Of a stretch of DNA of 64,000 bases, positions 8,644 through 16,930 are shown piece by piece. The DNA lies in contig NZ_CP047569.1 in NCBI RefSeq assembly GCF_009903625.1, positions 2,520,501-2,584,500 of the forward strand, given 5' to 3'. This stretch comes from Microbulbifer sp. ALW1 (GTDB lineage Bacteria; Pseudomonadota; Gammaproteobacteria; Pseudomonadales; Cellvibrionaceae). Each line of letters opens with the position of its first letter. The stretch's first letter is position 1. The translations under genes and the position numbers were made by a program. The notes under the pieces were generated by a model that saw only the letters and a program-made list of their open reading frames with translations, did not search any database and was not told the origin of the DNA.

Positions 8644-9960
8644 ATGAGTGGGTTTGGAAAAATTCATCGGTTTTTATTACTGTGTATTTTGTTGGGCCTT
8701 GGGCTGTGCGCGAGCGCGGCTACGGAGTCTAAACGGGATGCAGGCAAGTTGTTGATCGTCGGCGGAGCGCTGCGCAGTGACAACGCGGCGGTCTATCGCG
8801 CGTTTATCGAGGCAATCCCCGCGGAATATCCGGAAGTGGTGATAGTCCCCGCCGCATCGGGTCGCCCGGCATATTATGCTTCCCTGTTTATTGAAGACCT
8901 GCGCAAACATGGCTTTGACGGGAAGGTTCGGGTACTGCCGATTGCCATGGTGGACGACCCGGCAACGGACAAGGTAAATGAAGGCGATTGGAGCAAAGGT
9001 GGCCGCGATCAGGAGCTGGCTGCGAGCCTGAAGCGTGTGGGTGGTATCTGGTTCGTGGGCGGAGACCAGACACGCATTACACAAACGTTGACGCAGACTG
9101 GAAAAGATCAAGGCGAGAATAGGTCGGCAAATGCGCGCAGCGATCTGCCTGTTCTGTCGGCCATCCGTACGCAGTTGGCAAAGGGAGCCATTATTGGCGG
9201 CACCAGCGCCGGCGCCGCCATCATGAGCGCCAGCATGATTGCCGCGGGCGATTCCCTGAGTGCGCTAACTCTGCCGGTTGCTGACGAGTACGCCGGTATG
9301 GAAAGCCAGGAGACTGGCCAGCTGATGTTGTCCGAGGGGCTCGGATTCCTTCCTGTTGGCGTTGTAGATCAGCATTTTGATCGCAAGGCGCGCTTGGGGC
9401 GTCTGGTCCGGGCGCTGGGTACCATTCCGGCGGCTACGGATCGACTCGGGTTTGGCGTGGACGAAGATACCGCGATTCTGGTCGATCTAGCAGAGGGAGA
9501 TATGACGGTACTGGGAGCCGGTAATCTGGTGCTGGTCGATGGTCGCTCTGCGCGCTTTTCCAGTGACGCAGCGGAATTTTCCTCTTCCGGAATCGGGCTT
9601 TCGGTAATGAGCGCCGGTGACCGCTACCACTGGCGAACGGGAAGCTTCTCTATAGAGGGTGGTGACACGGTGAACAAAGAGGCTTTTGCTTACACGCCGC
9701 ATCAGGGCGCCGGGATTACTCTACCAAACGGGCGCCTGGATCAACTACTGGGTTTCTCGTTGCTGGACAACCGGGACAGCGGTGAGTTGCGCCGTTACAG
9801 CTTCGATGAGAAGACAGGGAAGGGTGTGTTGTTCCGCTTTCGCCAACTGGAGACCAGCCGGGGGTATTGGCGCTACGGTTCTGGTACCAAGGATCAATAC
9901 TCGGTGGTCAATGTCGCCCTGGATATTGAGCCGGTGGCGGTGACGCTCTCACGTCGCTGA
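8644..9960 (+). CDS. Second exported cyanophycinase (S51 family)
   Basis: A 438-residue peptidase S51 protein, predicted to release beta-Asp-Arg from cyanophycin. Starting at ATG 8644 (purine-rich GTGAGAGAAAAA upstream), a Sec signal peptide ends near CASA at residue 25. The catalytic motif IIGGTSAGAA gives Ser188, and the DQHFDRKARLGRLV block is fully canonical, unlike the first copy. No PPC domain or linker is present, and an extra C-terminal region of about 140 residues follows the peptidase core. It lies 14 bp after the AraC-type gene, so it probably belongs to the receptor-carrier-dipeptidase transcript. Two differently built exported copies suggest division of labour between secreted and periplasmic or cell-bound action; this is inference. 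Confidence 0.87.
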   Translation: MSGFGKIHRFLLLCILLGLGLCASAATESKRDAGKLLIVGGALRSDNAAVYRAFIEAIPAEYPEVVIVPAASGRPAYYASLFIEDLRKHGFDGKVRVLPIAMVDDPATDKVNEGDWSKGGRDQELAASLKRVGGIWFVGGDQTRITQTLTQTGKDQGENRSANARSDLPVLSAIRTQLAKGAIIGGTSAGAAIMSASMIAAGDSLSALTLPVADEYAGMESQETGQLMLSEGLGFLPVGVVDQHFDRKARLGRLVRALGTIPAATDRLGFGVDEDTAILVDLAEGDMTVLGAGNLVLVDGRSARFSSDAAEFSSSGIGLSVMSAGDRYHWRTGSFSIEGGDTVNKEAFAYTPHQGAGITLPNGRLDQLLGFSLLDNRDSGELRRYSFDEKTGKGVLFRFRQLETSRGYWRYGSGTKDQYSVVNVALDIEPVAVTLSRR

Positions 9961-10024
9961 CCACAGATCGCACGCGGTTTACACGCGCCTGTTCACACCA
10001 ACTACCGAACACACCAACTACCGA

Positions 10025-10052
10025 CCGGTCAGTCCCTGCAGGGGCTGACCGG
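10025..10052 (+). terminator. Strong hairpin after the cyanophycin gene set
   Basis: CCGGTCAG at 10025-10032 pairs with CTGACCGG at 10045-10052, and the interior CCCTGCAGGG is itself self-complementary, giving a long stem with one T-G pair. There is no U-run, so it is an imperfect terminator candidate or an mRNA-stabilising stem. Confidence 0.5.
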
Positions 10053-10413
10053 CTGCTCATCTCTCGCGGGTTGTCAGGTGCGCGACCTTCCGGTTCTACT
10101 TCTGTTTCTGCCTCCGGCTCCTGCTCTCTCGTCTTTTATCTCTCATATCGGGCTCTTTGGATTGCTTTAATGGGCCATTTTCCTCCCGACTGTACAGGCG
10201 CAACTGTGAGCCGGAATCTGGGGCACTACTCTTTGGGTCTGGTCTTTGGGTCTGGTCTTTGTGTTCAGATCTGGTCTGTCGTTTAGACCTAGTTTCGTTG
10301 GGATATTGTCGTTCGCTCAGATTTTGTGCGCAGGGCTTGTGCAGTGGTTGCTCAGGTAAGTGGTTCAGGGAGTTGGCTGAGATTCCGGTTGCACCTTTCA
10401 TATTCCTGCCGCT
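10053..10413. other. Intergenic region with tandem repeat
   Basis: No supportable gene is present. A 13-bp sequence, TTTGGGTCTGGTC, occurs twice in tandem at 10232-10257, followed by related GTTCAGATCTGGTCTG sequence. The region is T/G-biased on the plus strand. It separates the cyanophycin genes from the polyamine genes and probably contains the promoter of the latter. Confidence 0.4.
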
Positions 10414-10431
10414 AAAATGTGATCACATTTT
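10414..10431. promoter_or_regulatory. 18-bp perfect palindrome, candidate operator
   Basis: AAAATGTGATCACATTTT is a perfect palindrome, 65 bp before the aminotransferase start codon. Such dense AT-flanked TGTGATCACA cores are typical of repressor operators (GntR or PuuR/XRE types), and the AAAATRT...ACATTTT frame recalls the E. coli PuuR site. A CRP site would need a six-base spacer between TGTGA and TCACA, which is absent here. Confidence 0.55.
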
Positions 10432-10496
10432 GCTGGTCGCGCTTCAGGCTGCTCTGCAGGCCCATTGAAGGCGGTAATTGAATCAGGAGTGAGTTC

Positions 10497-11846
10497 ATGA
10501 ACAAAAGCCAATTACAACAACATGACCGCGAGCATCTGCTGCACCCGTTTACTGATTTTCACGATCTCGGTAGGCAGGGCACCCGGGTGATTACCAGTGC
10601 AGAAGGCGCTTACATTACCGATATCGACGGTCACCAGATGCTCGACGGCATGTCCGGGCTGTGGTGCTGTAACCTGGGCTACAGCCGCCGTGAAATCAGC
10701 GAGGCCATCTACGAGCAGCTGAACAAGCTGCCGTTCTATAACAGCTTTTTCCAGTGCACCACGGTGCCCTCCATTGAGCTGGCAGATATGCTGGCGGAAG
10801 TGACCCCGGCGGGCATGAACAATGTGTTCTTCACCGGCTCTGGTAGTGAAGCCAATGACACCAATCTGCGCATCATTCGTCGCTACTGGGATTTGAAAGA
10901 CCAGCCGGAAAAGCGCATCGTCATCTCCCGTAAAAACGGTTACCACGGTTCTACCATCGGCGGCGCCAGCCTCGGTGGTATGAGTGGCATGCACAAACAG
11001 TTCCAGGCGCTGGATTACATCACGCATATTGACCAGCCGTACTGGTTTGGCGAGGGCGGCGACCTGTCACCGGAGGAGTTCGGTATTCAGGCAGCCCGTC
11101 GTCTGGACGAGAAAATCCAGGAGCTGGGTCCGGAAAAGGTTGCGGCCTTTATTGCCGAGCCGATTCAGGGCGCGGGCGGTGTGATCATCCCACCGGAAAC
11201 CTACTGGCCGGAAGTGAAGAAAATCCTCGATCAGTACGACATCCTGCTGGTGATGGATGAAGTGATATTTGGCTTTGGCCGTACCGGTGAGTGGTTTGGT
11301 GCCGACTACTATGGCATGAAGCCGGACCTGATGACCTTCGCCAAGGCGGTGACCAATGGCTACTTCCCGCTGGGTGGCACCATGGTCAGCGACCGTGTGG
11401 CAGACGTCATCAAGGCCAAGGGGGGAGAGTTCACCCACGGATATACCTACTCGGCGCACCCGGCCGCCTGTATGGCTGGTCTCGCGACCTTGAATATCCT
11501 GCGGAACGAAAAAATCATCGAAAACGTACGCGACAATACCGGCCCCTACCTGGCCAAGCGCTGGGCGGAACTGGCGGACCACCCGATTGTCGGTGAGGCG
11601 CGTAGCCTCGGTCTGGTGGGCGCGCTGGAGCTGGTGAACGATAAAGGCGCCCGTAGCCGGTTTGATGACAAATGCACCGCCGGCGCCGTATGTCGGGATA
11701 TGAGTATCAAAAATGGCCTGGTGATGCGTGCCACCGGTGACACCATGATCATCGCACCGCCGCTGATCCTCACCACCACCCAGATCGATGAACTGGTGGA
11801 AAAAGCCCATCGCGCACTGGATGATACTGCCAAAGCCATGGCGTAA
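10497..11846 (+). CDS. spuC: Class III aminotransferase, putrescine/polyamine-pyruvate type
   Basis: PLP-dependent omega-transaminase, 449 residues, expected to convert putrescine (or a related diamine) and pyruvate to 4-aminobutanal and alanine. Class III hallmarks are GSEANDTNLRI, YHGSTIGGASLGG, the EPIQGAGGVIIPP segment, MDEVIFGFGRTG and the Schiff-base Lys283 in TFAKAVTNGYFPLGG. The THGYTYSAHP block matches the SpuC subgroup. ATG 10497 has AGGAG at 10485-10489. A perfect palindrome lies 65 bp upstream, and a glutamine-synthetase-like gene follows 75 bp later. Arginine released from cyanophycin can feed putrescine through decarboxylation, which would explain the position. The exact amine substrate is not readable from sequence. 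Confidence 0.85.
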   Translation: MNKSQLQQHDREHLLHPFTDFHDLGRQGTRVITSAEGAYITDIDGHQMLDGMSGLWCCNLGYSRREISEAIYEQLNKLPFYNSFFQCTTVPSIELADMLAEVTPAGMNNVFFTGSGSEANDTNLRIIRRYWDLKDQPEKRIVISRKNGYHGSTIGGASLGGMSGMHKQFQALDYITHIDQPYWFGEGGDLSPEEFGIQAARRLDEKIQELGPEKVAAFIAEPIQGAGGVIIPPETYWPEVKKILDQYDILLVMDEVIFGFGRTGEWFGADYYGMKPDLMTFAKAVTNGYFPLGGTMVSDRVADVIKAKGGEFTHGYTYSAHPAACMAGLATLNILRNEKIIENVRDNTGPYLAKRWAELADHPIVGEARSLGLVGALELVNDKGARSRFDDKCTAGAVCRDMSIKNGLVMRATGDTMIIAPPLILTTTQIDELVEKAHRALDDTAKAMA

Positions 11847-11858
11847 ACTCGGCTAAAT

Positions 11859-11892
11859 GGCCCTCGCTTTCCCTATCTATTGGGTGAGGGCC
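11859..11892 (+). other. Hairpin between aminotransferase and GS-like gene
   Basis: GGCCCTC at 11859-11865 pairs with GAGGGCC at 11886-11892, with inner CCC/GGG able to extend it. There is no T run, so it more likely tunes expression between two co-transcribed genes than ends transcription. Confidence 0.35.
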
Positions 11893-11921
11893 AACCCTAC
11901 CCACAAGCGTGAATCGTTTTT

Positions 11922-13307
11922 ATGGCATCAGAACAACAATATCAGCCGTCCGCAGAACTGCTCCGGGAGTCGGAAGAATTCCTCGAGGCGCACCCACATC
12001 TCACCTGGGTTGAGGGCTTTGCCTTCGATATCAACGGTGTGCCGCGGGGAAAATGGCTACCTGCCGACTCTGTAAACAAGCTGCTGGGCGGCGCACTACA
12101 GATGCCCCGCAGTGCCGTTAGCCTGGATATCTGGGGCCGGGATATTGAAAACAGCCCCCTGGTGTTTGCCAGTGGTGATAGCGACGGGGTCTGTCAGCCG
12201 GTATCTCCGGTGTGCCTGGCCCCCTGGCACCGTGAGCCTACAGCCCAGCTGCATATGCAGTTGTTTGAGGCGGACGGCTCGGTACTTTACGCGGACCCCC
12301 GTGCACAACTGCAGAAGGTGGTGACACGGCTTGGCGAGCTCGGTTACAAGGCTGTTTGCGCCACCGAACTGGAATTTTATTTGCTCCGGGAAGAGGCGGA
12401 TGACCTGGGTCGACCGCGGCCAGTGAGTGACAACGACTCCGATCTGGTGCCCTCCACCGATGTGTACGATCTCTCTGAGCTGGATTCCCAGCGGCATTTC
12501 TTTGCGGATGTGCGTGCCGCCTGTGAAGAGCAGGGGATTCCCGCAGACTCTATTCTGTCCGAGTGCGCGCCCGGACAGTTTGAAATTAACTTGCTGCACT
12601 GTGATGACCCGTTAAAGGTTGCCGACCAGACGCTGCTGTTTAAGCGACTGCTGAAAGGCGTGGCCCGTAGTCACGGTTTGCGTGTCAGTGCCATGGCAAA
12701 ACCCTTTGGTGAACTTGCCGGCAACGGGATGCATGTTCACCTGAGCCTGGTGGATGCGGATGGCAATAACGTCTTCAACGATGGTAGTGATGAAGGTTCG
12801 GATTTGCTGCGCAACGCGGTAGCCGGGATGATGGCGACGGCGAATGACGCCATGGCAATCTTTGCACCCCACGCCAATTCCTACCGCCGTTTCCAGGAAA
12901 GCAGCCACGCGCCCCTGAACCTTTGCTGGGGTTACGACAACCGCACGGTGACCTTCCGTATTCCCGCCAGTGATGCCGCAGCGCGGCGCATTGAGCATCG
13001 CATTGCCGGCGCCGACGTCAATGCCTACCTGGTGTTGGCAGCTATTTTGGCCGGTGTATGCCACGGGCTGGAGCACAAACTGGAGCCACCGGCACCGGTA
13101 GAGGGGGATGCCTACCAGGTAGAAAGTGAGCAGCTGATTAATGCCTGGGGAGCCGCAGTGGACCGTTTTGAAAAAAGTGCATTGTGGCAGGAGTACCTCG
13201 ACCCGGAATTTGTCGAATTGTTTGTGTTACTCAAGCGCCAGGAGCAGGCGGAAATCGCATCGCGGGTAACCGATGTGGAGTACCAGAGTTACCTGCAAAG
13301 GGTCTGA
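11922..13307 (+). CDS. puuA: Glutamine-synthetase-family gamma-glutamylpolyamine ligase
   Basis: Type I GS-fold ligase, 461 residues, predicted to couple glutamate to putrescine or another polyamine using ATP. Visible are an N-terminal beta-grasp part (WVEGFAFDINGVPRGKWLP), metal-binding CATELEFYLL, CAPGQFEINL, GNGMHVHLSL with the ligand His, ANSYRRF and the Arg-rich NRTVTFRIPASD near the end. The divergence from the true-GS NRSASIRIP motif and its place beside a putrescine-type aminotransferase favour PuuA/PauA over housekeeping glutamine synthetase. The start at ATG 11922 lacks a clear ribosome binding site. A strong terminator at 13477-13503 ends the unit. Aminotransferase and gamma-glutamylation are normally alternative first steps, so both routes may operate. 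Confidence 0.82.
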   Translation: MASEQQYQPSAELLRESEEFLEAHPHLTWVEGFAFDINGVPRGKWLPADSVNKLLGGALQMPRSAVSLDIWGRDIENSPLVFASGDSDGVCQPVSPVCLAPWHREPTAQLHMQLFEADGSVLYADPRAQLQKVVTRLGELGYKAVCATELEFYLLREEADDLGRPRPVSDNDSDLVPSTDVYDLSELDSQRHFFADVRAACEEQGIPADSILSECAPGQFEINLLHCDDPLKVADQTLLFKRLLKGVARSHGLRVSAMAKPFGELAGNGMHVHLSLVDADGNNVFNDGSDEGSDLLRNAVAGMMATANDAMAIFAPHANSYRRFQESSHAPLNLCWGYDNRTVTFRIPASDAAARRIEHRIAGADVNAYLVLAAILAGVCHGLEHKLEPPAPVEGDAYQVESEQLINAWGAAVDRFEKSALWQEYLDPEFVELFVLLKRQEQAEIASRVTDVEYQSYLQRV

Positions 13308-13476
13308 TCCGACGCCAGATGTTTTTAGGCGTCGATTGCGACTACTAATCAGAGGGTTTGATGACAAGGTAGTTGGTAGCCGTTGCGGCTCTGCTATACC
13401 TAAACACAGACAGCTGTGCACTTGCGTACACAGTGCGTCGCAAACTCTCCTCCTGAAAGTGTGTTCGAGAAAACTG
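13308..13476. other. Untranslated spacer with a small stem-loop
   Basis: Between the GS-like gene and its terminator there is no gene. CGACGCC at 13310-13316 and GGCGTCG at 13328-13334 form a 7-bp stem right after the stop codon. Nothing else is recognisable. Confidence 0.4.
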
Positions 13477-13503
13477 GCCCGCCTTATGGCGGGCATTTTT
13501 TTT
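13477..13503 (+). terminator. Rho-independent terminator of the polyamine unit
   Basis: GCCCGCC, loop TTAT, GGCGGGC, then A and eight T. A textbook intrinsic terminator. Confidence 0.9.
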
Positions 13504-13674
13504 GGCAAGTGAAATCTTGCAGAAATTTCTTCCCATTTGTCGGTTAATGCTTAGGCATTACTTGCTGTTTTCCAGAAAACTCCACCTATACTGAAACTAA
13601 CCGCACGCACGGGTCACGTTTATTTTGTGGCAGCTGGCGGCAATGGAGCATTTCAGAGTTAAAAGGAGTTACCC

Positions 13675-14469
13675 ATGCGAACCAAGTCCTTAATCCCGCT
13701 TGCGATAGCCGCAGCACTTACTACCACACCTGCGCTTGCTCAGTACACCAGCGGCAGTGTCATGGTCCGCGTTGGTGCTTCGTACGTCGATCCGAGCGAA
13801 GACATTTTTACACTTACCGAGTCCTTTTTTGTCGACGACCCTTCCACGGATGATGAAGAGTCGGTCCTGACTGACGTGGTTGTGGATTTGGATCTCGACA
13901 CTGATACGACCTGGTATGTCAGCTTTGCCTGGATGGCCGCAGATCACTGGGGGGTAGAGCTCTATCACTCAAACTCTGCCGACCTGGATGCGAATTTTGC
14001 CGTGGACGTGTTTGCGGATGACGTGCTCACAAACGGTGGCTTTGGCAGCATCGGTGATTTCGAAATGAACACCACCAGCCTGTTTGCCAACTGGTATCCG
14101 CTGGACGCAACCTGCATGATCCAGCCCTACGTGGGTGTGGGTGCAGCCTATGTTGATATCGAGCAGGATTTTCTGCGTCCGGTATTCGTTGACGACGGCA
14201 GTGCCGAAGGTCTGCTGAATTTCGGCAGCGACTTTAGCTGGACCGCACAAGTGGGTGTGGATTTCAATTTTGGTCGCGACAGTGCCTGGCAGGTGAATGT
14301 GTCAGCCATGTATGTGGATGCCAGCCCTGAGCTGGAGCTGGGATACGATCAGCGGGTAGATGCCCCCGGGTTTGCACAGCCAGACTTTGTTCCGGTGCGG
14401 GTCCGTCAAGATATGGATATCGATCCCTGGATCTTCAACCTGGGTGTGGGCTACAAATTCAGCTTCTGA
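13675..14469 (+). CDS. ompW: OmpW-family outer-membrane protein
   Basis: Small eight-stranded beta-barrel porin of the OmpW family, 264 residues. Signal peptide (residues 1-22, cleavage after TPALA) then GSVMVRVGASYVDPSEDIF, the typical first strand of OmpW. Alternating aromatic strands continue to the C-terminal NLGVGYKFSF, whose final Phe is the outer-membrane insertion signal. An acidic stretch (VDDPSTDDEESVLTD) at about 55-70 forms an unusually charged surface loop. AAGGAG precedes ATG 13675. The gene stands alone between two intrinsic terminators (13477-13503 and 14495-14531). OmpW proteins are proposed channels for small hydrophobic molecules; the substrate here is unknown. Confidence 0.85.
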   Translation: MRTKSLIPLAIAAALTTTPALAQYTSGSVMVRVGASYVDPSEDIFTLTESFFVDDPSTDDEESVLTDVVVDLDLDTDTTWYVSFAWMAADHWGVELYHSNSADLDANFAVDVFADDVLTNGGFGSIGDFEMNTTSLFANWYPLDATCMIQPYVGVGAAYVDIEQDFLRPVFVDDGSAEGLLNFGSDFSWTAQVGVDFNFGRDSAWQVNVSAMYVDASPELELGYDQRVDAPGFAQPDFVPVRVRQDMDIDPWIFNLGVGYKFSF

Positions 14470-14494
14470 TCTGACGAATGCTCCAGACGTCAAT

Positions 14495-14531
14495 GCCCCG
14501 GTGAATGTATCTCCGCATACACCGGGGCTTT
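14495..14531 (+). terminator. Terminator of ompW
   Basis: GCCCCGGTG at 14495-14503 pairs with CACCGGGGC at 14520-14528, followed by TTT. The interior TGTAT/ATAC can extend the stem. It lies 25 bp after the stop codon. Confidence 0.75.
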
Positions 14532-14733
14532 GTCGTGAGCGCCTGGGCAGTTTTGCATCAGTGGCCGGTTAAGATGCCGGATACCTGAAATGGCTTGAGT
14601 GAAGTGGACTGAGTAGTCTGGTCTTAATCGTGGACGGATTCTGTCTGGCAGTCATTTCTTCGCCAGTGTATTCTTCGCGTTTTCGGCGCCCGGCTCTCGT
14701 TGCGATCGCCAGAACAATAATGACGGGGAATCT

Positions 14734-16155
14734 ATGACCGCCTTGGGAAATCATATAGACGGTCCATCGGCCGAAACCCGGCCTCTGAATATCTGTTTAT
14801 TGGGGTATCGCAGCCATCCCCACTGTGGGGGGCAGGGTGTTTACCTGCATTATCTGAGCAAGGCGTTGGTGGAAGCCGGCCACAAGGTCGACGTGATTTC
14901 CGGCCAACCCTATCCTGAACTGGATCCCCGCGTGCGTTTGATCAAGATGCCGGGGCTCAATCTCTACGAACACGAACGTCCCGCGCGCGCCCTGAAGCTC
15001 AAACATCTGCTCAGTTGGGCGGATTTTTTCGAGTGGTTCAGCAAATTAACCGGTGGCTTTGCCGAGCCATACAGTTTTGGGCGGCGGGTTGCCCACTACC
15101 TGCGTCGTCACGGACAGCATTACGACGTCGTGCACGACAACCAGTCTCTCTGTTATGGGTTGCTGGAAATCGAGCGACAGGGGTTGCCGGTGGTGGCCAC
15201 CATCCATCACCCGATTACCCGAGACCGACAGCTGGCACTGGATGCGGCGCCGGACTGGCGTTATCGCCTTTTGGTGCGCCGCTGGCACAACTTTCTCGGA
15301 ATGCAGATCAAGGTTTCCCGCCGGCTGAAAAATCTGGTAACGGTGTCGACGCAGTCCCTGAACGATATTGTCACGCAGTTTGGTGTGTCGCCGGCGCAAC
15401 TCAAGTTGATTTATAACGGTATCGATACCGAAGTCTTTGCGCCTCAGCCGCAGATTCAGCCTGATCCTTTTCAAATAATGACCACGGCTTCCGCCGACCA
15501 GCCGCTCAAGGGGCTGCGGTTTTTGTTGCAGGCGATGGCGTTGTTGCGCCCCCGCTACCCGCAACTGAAGTTACTGGTCATTGGCAAGCTACAGCCTGGT
15601 GGCGCTACTGAAACCTTGTTGGAGGAGCTGGATTTACACTCCACGGTCCGTTTTGTCTCGGGTATTTCCAACCGCGCCATGGTGGAGCACTACGCGTCTT
15701 CCGGGATGGTGGTTTGCCCCTCGTTGTATGAGGGCTTTGGCTTACCCGCCGGCGAGGCCATGGCCTGTCAGGTGCCGGTGATTTCCAGCGATGGTGGTGC
15801 CCTGCCAGAGGTTGTTGGTGACGCCGGTATCGTAGTGCCGGCGGGGGACAGCGGCGCGCTGGTGCGCGCGATCGAACAGTTATTATCGAATCCGGAGTTG
15901 TGCCAGTCGCTGGGTGCGGCGGGCCGTCGTCGCATTGAAGAGCAGTTTTCCTGGCAGGTTGCGGCGGCTCATCTGGTGTCTTATTACCGGGAGATTATCG
16001 GTGGTGTGCCGGTTGCTCCAGAAGTGGCGACAGCAACACCGGGCGAAATGCCGAAGCACTCGGCGAGTGGTACTCGTGCGACAAAGCCGGTATCGGAATC
16101 CGCGATGCCGAGGTCAAATGCTGATGCATCTGACAATCAGGGAGAGGCGGCCTGA
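14734..16155 (+). CDS. Glycosyltransferase family 4 (GT-B fold)
   Basis: Predicted cytoplasmic sugar transferase for a surface polysaccharide or glycolipid, 473 residues. The N-terminal half starts NICLLGYRSHPHCGGQGVYL (acceptor domain with Gly-rich loop), and the central IYNGIDTEVF is typical of GT4 enzymes. The C-terminal domain has the nucleotide-sugar motif E-G-F-G-L-P-A-G-E-A-M-A, within PSLYEGFGLPAGEA at about residues 330-345. A low-complexity tail of about 45 residues (from about 425) is rich in Ala, Ser and Thr and is not part of the fold. ATG 14734 follows GGGGAA. The stop overlaps the next start (TGATG), so this heads a tightly coupled set of at least three genes. Confidence 0.87.
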   Translation: MTALGNHIDGPSAETRPLNICLLGYRSHPHCGGQGVYLHYLSKALVEAGHKVDVISGQPYPELDPRVRLIKMPGLNLYEHERPARALKLKHLLSWADFFEWFSKLTGGFAEPYSFGRRVAHYLRRHGQHYDVVHDNQSLCYGLLEIERQGLPVVATIHHPITRDRQLALDAAPDWRYRLLVRRWHNFLGMQIKVSRRLKNLVTVSTQSLNDIVTQFGVSPAQLKLIYNGIDTEVFAPQPQIQPDPFQIMTTASADQPLKGLRFLLQAMALLRPRYPQLKLLVIGKLQPGGATETLLEELDLHSTVRFVSGISNRAMVEHYASSGMVVCPSLYEGFGLPAGEAMACQVPVISSDGGALPEVVGDAGIVVPAGDSGALVRAIEQLLSNPELCQSLGAAGRRRIEEQFSWQVAAAHLVSYYREIIGGVPVAPEVATATPGEMPKHSASGTRATKPVSESAMPRSNADASDNQGEAA

Positions 16156-16930
16156 TGATTACCGTTGATCCGAAGCTGCTGCAACTGAAACCGGGACAAC
16201 GCGTCCTCGACCTTGGTTGCGGGGAAGGGCGCCATGCCATTCACCTGATGCTGACGGATGCCGTGGATGTATTCGGCATCGACCTGAGTATTGAGGACGT
16301 GAAAACGGCGAGTGAACGTGCGGCGCCCTTTACCGAGTCCGGAGAGGGGTGTGGTCGGCTGCAATTGGGTGTCGGGAATGCACTGCAGTTACCGTTTGCC
16401 AACGATTTTTTTGATGTAGTTATTTGCTCGGAAGTGCTGGAGCATATTCCGGACTATCAGGGGGTATTGGCGGAAATCAACCGGGTGCTGAAGCCCGGTG
16501 GCATATTTGCTGCCACAGTTCCAGCGTATTTCCCGGAGTGGATTTGCTGGAAACTTTCGTCTGCCTATCACCAGGTTGAGGGCGGGCATATCCGTATTTT
16601 TCGTGAAAAACAGCTGCGTGAGATTATCGAGCGATTGGGTCATCAATATTTCGCACGGCACAAAGCGCACGCGTTACACGCACCTTACTGGTGGCTCAAG
16701 TGTCTGTTCTGGGGCAGGATGACAAACCGATTATCTCTGCCTATCACCGCTTTCTGGTGTGGGACCTGATGGAAAAGCCGCGTTTGACGCGCTGGCTCGA
16801 AAAGCTGCTAAACCCACTGCTGGGTAAAAGTATCGCGCTTTATTTTGTAAAACCCGCTCAGGTGAAACCTGCCGGGGAGGATGAGGCACTTACCGCTGTT
16901 GAGAACAATCGTCGGGAGGTGGCTGCGTGA
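16155..16930 (+). pseudogene. Class I SAM methyltransferase interrupted by a one-base frameshift
   Basis: SAM-dependent methyltransferase with VLDLGCGEGRHAIHL (motif I), FDVVICSEVLEHI and VLKPGGIFAATVP. Frame 1 runs from ATG 16155 through HAPYWWLKCLFW, then loses similarity and stops at 16767-16769. The expected C-terminus (GQDDKPIISAYHRFLVWDLM...LNPLLGKSIALYFVKP) continues in another frame from about 16713 to TGA 16928-16930. One extra G in the G4 run at 16711-16714 restores one continuous 258-residue protein. That end overlaps the next gene's GTG by four bases, as expected of the intact gene. This is either a real inactivating deletion or a homopolymer sequencing error. As written the product would be a 204-residue truncated form. 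Confidence 0.85.

Noticed and set aside
10096..10401. Minus-strand 101-codon frame in the spacer before the aminotransferase
   Set aside because: Low-complexity Gln/Arg/Ser-rich translation produced by the T/G repeat; no start signal.
10414..10431. CRP-binding site
   Set aside because: TGTGA and TCACA abut directly, with no six-base spacer, so CRP geometry is not met; kept as a generic operator candidate.
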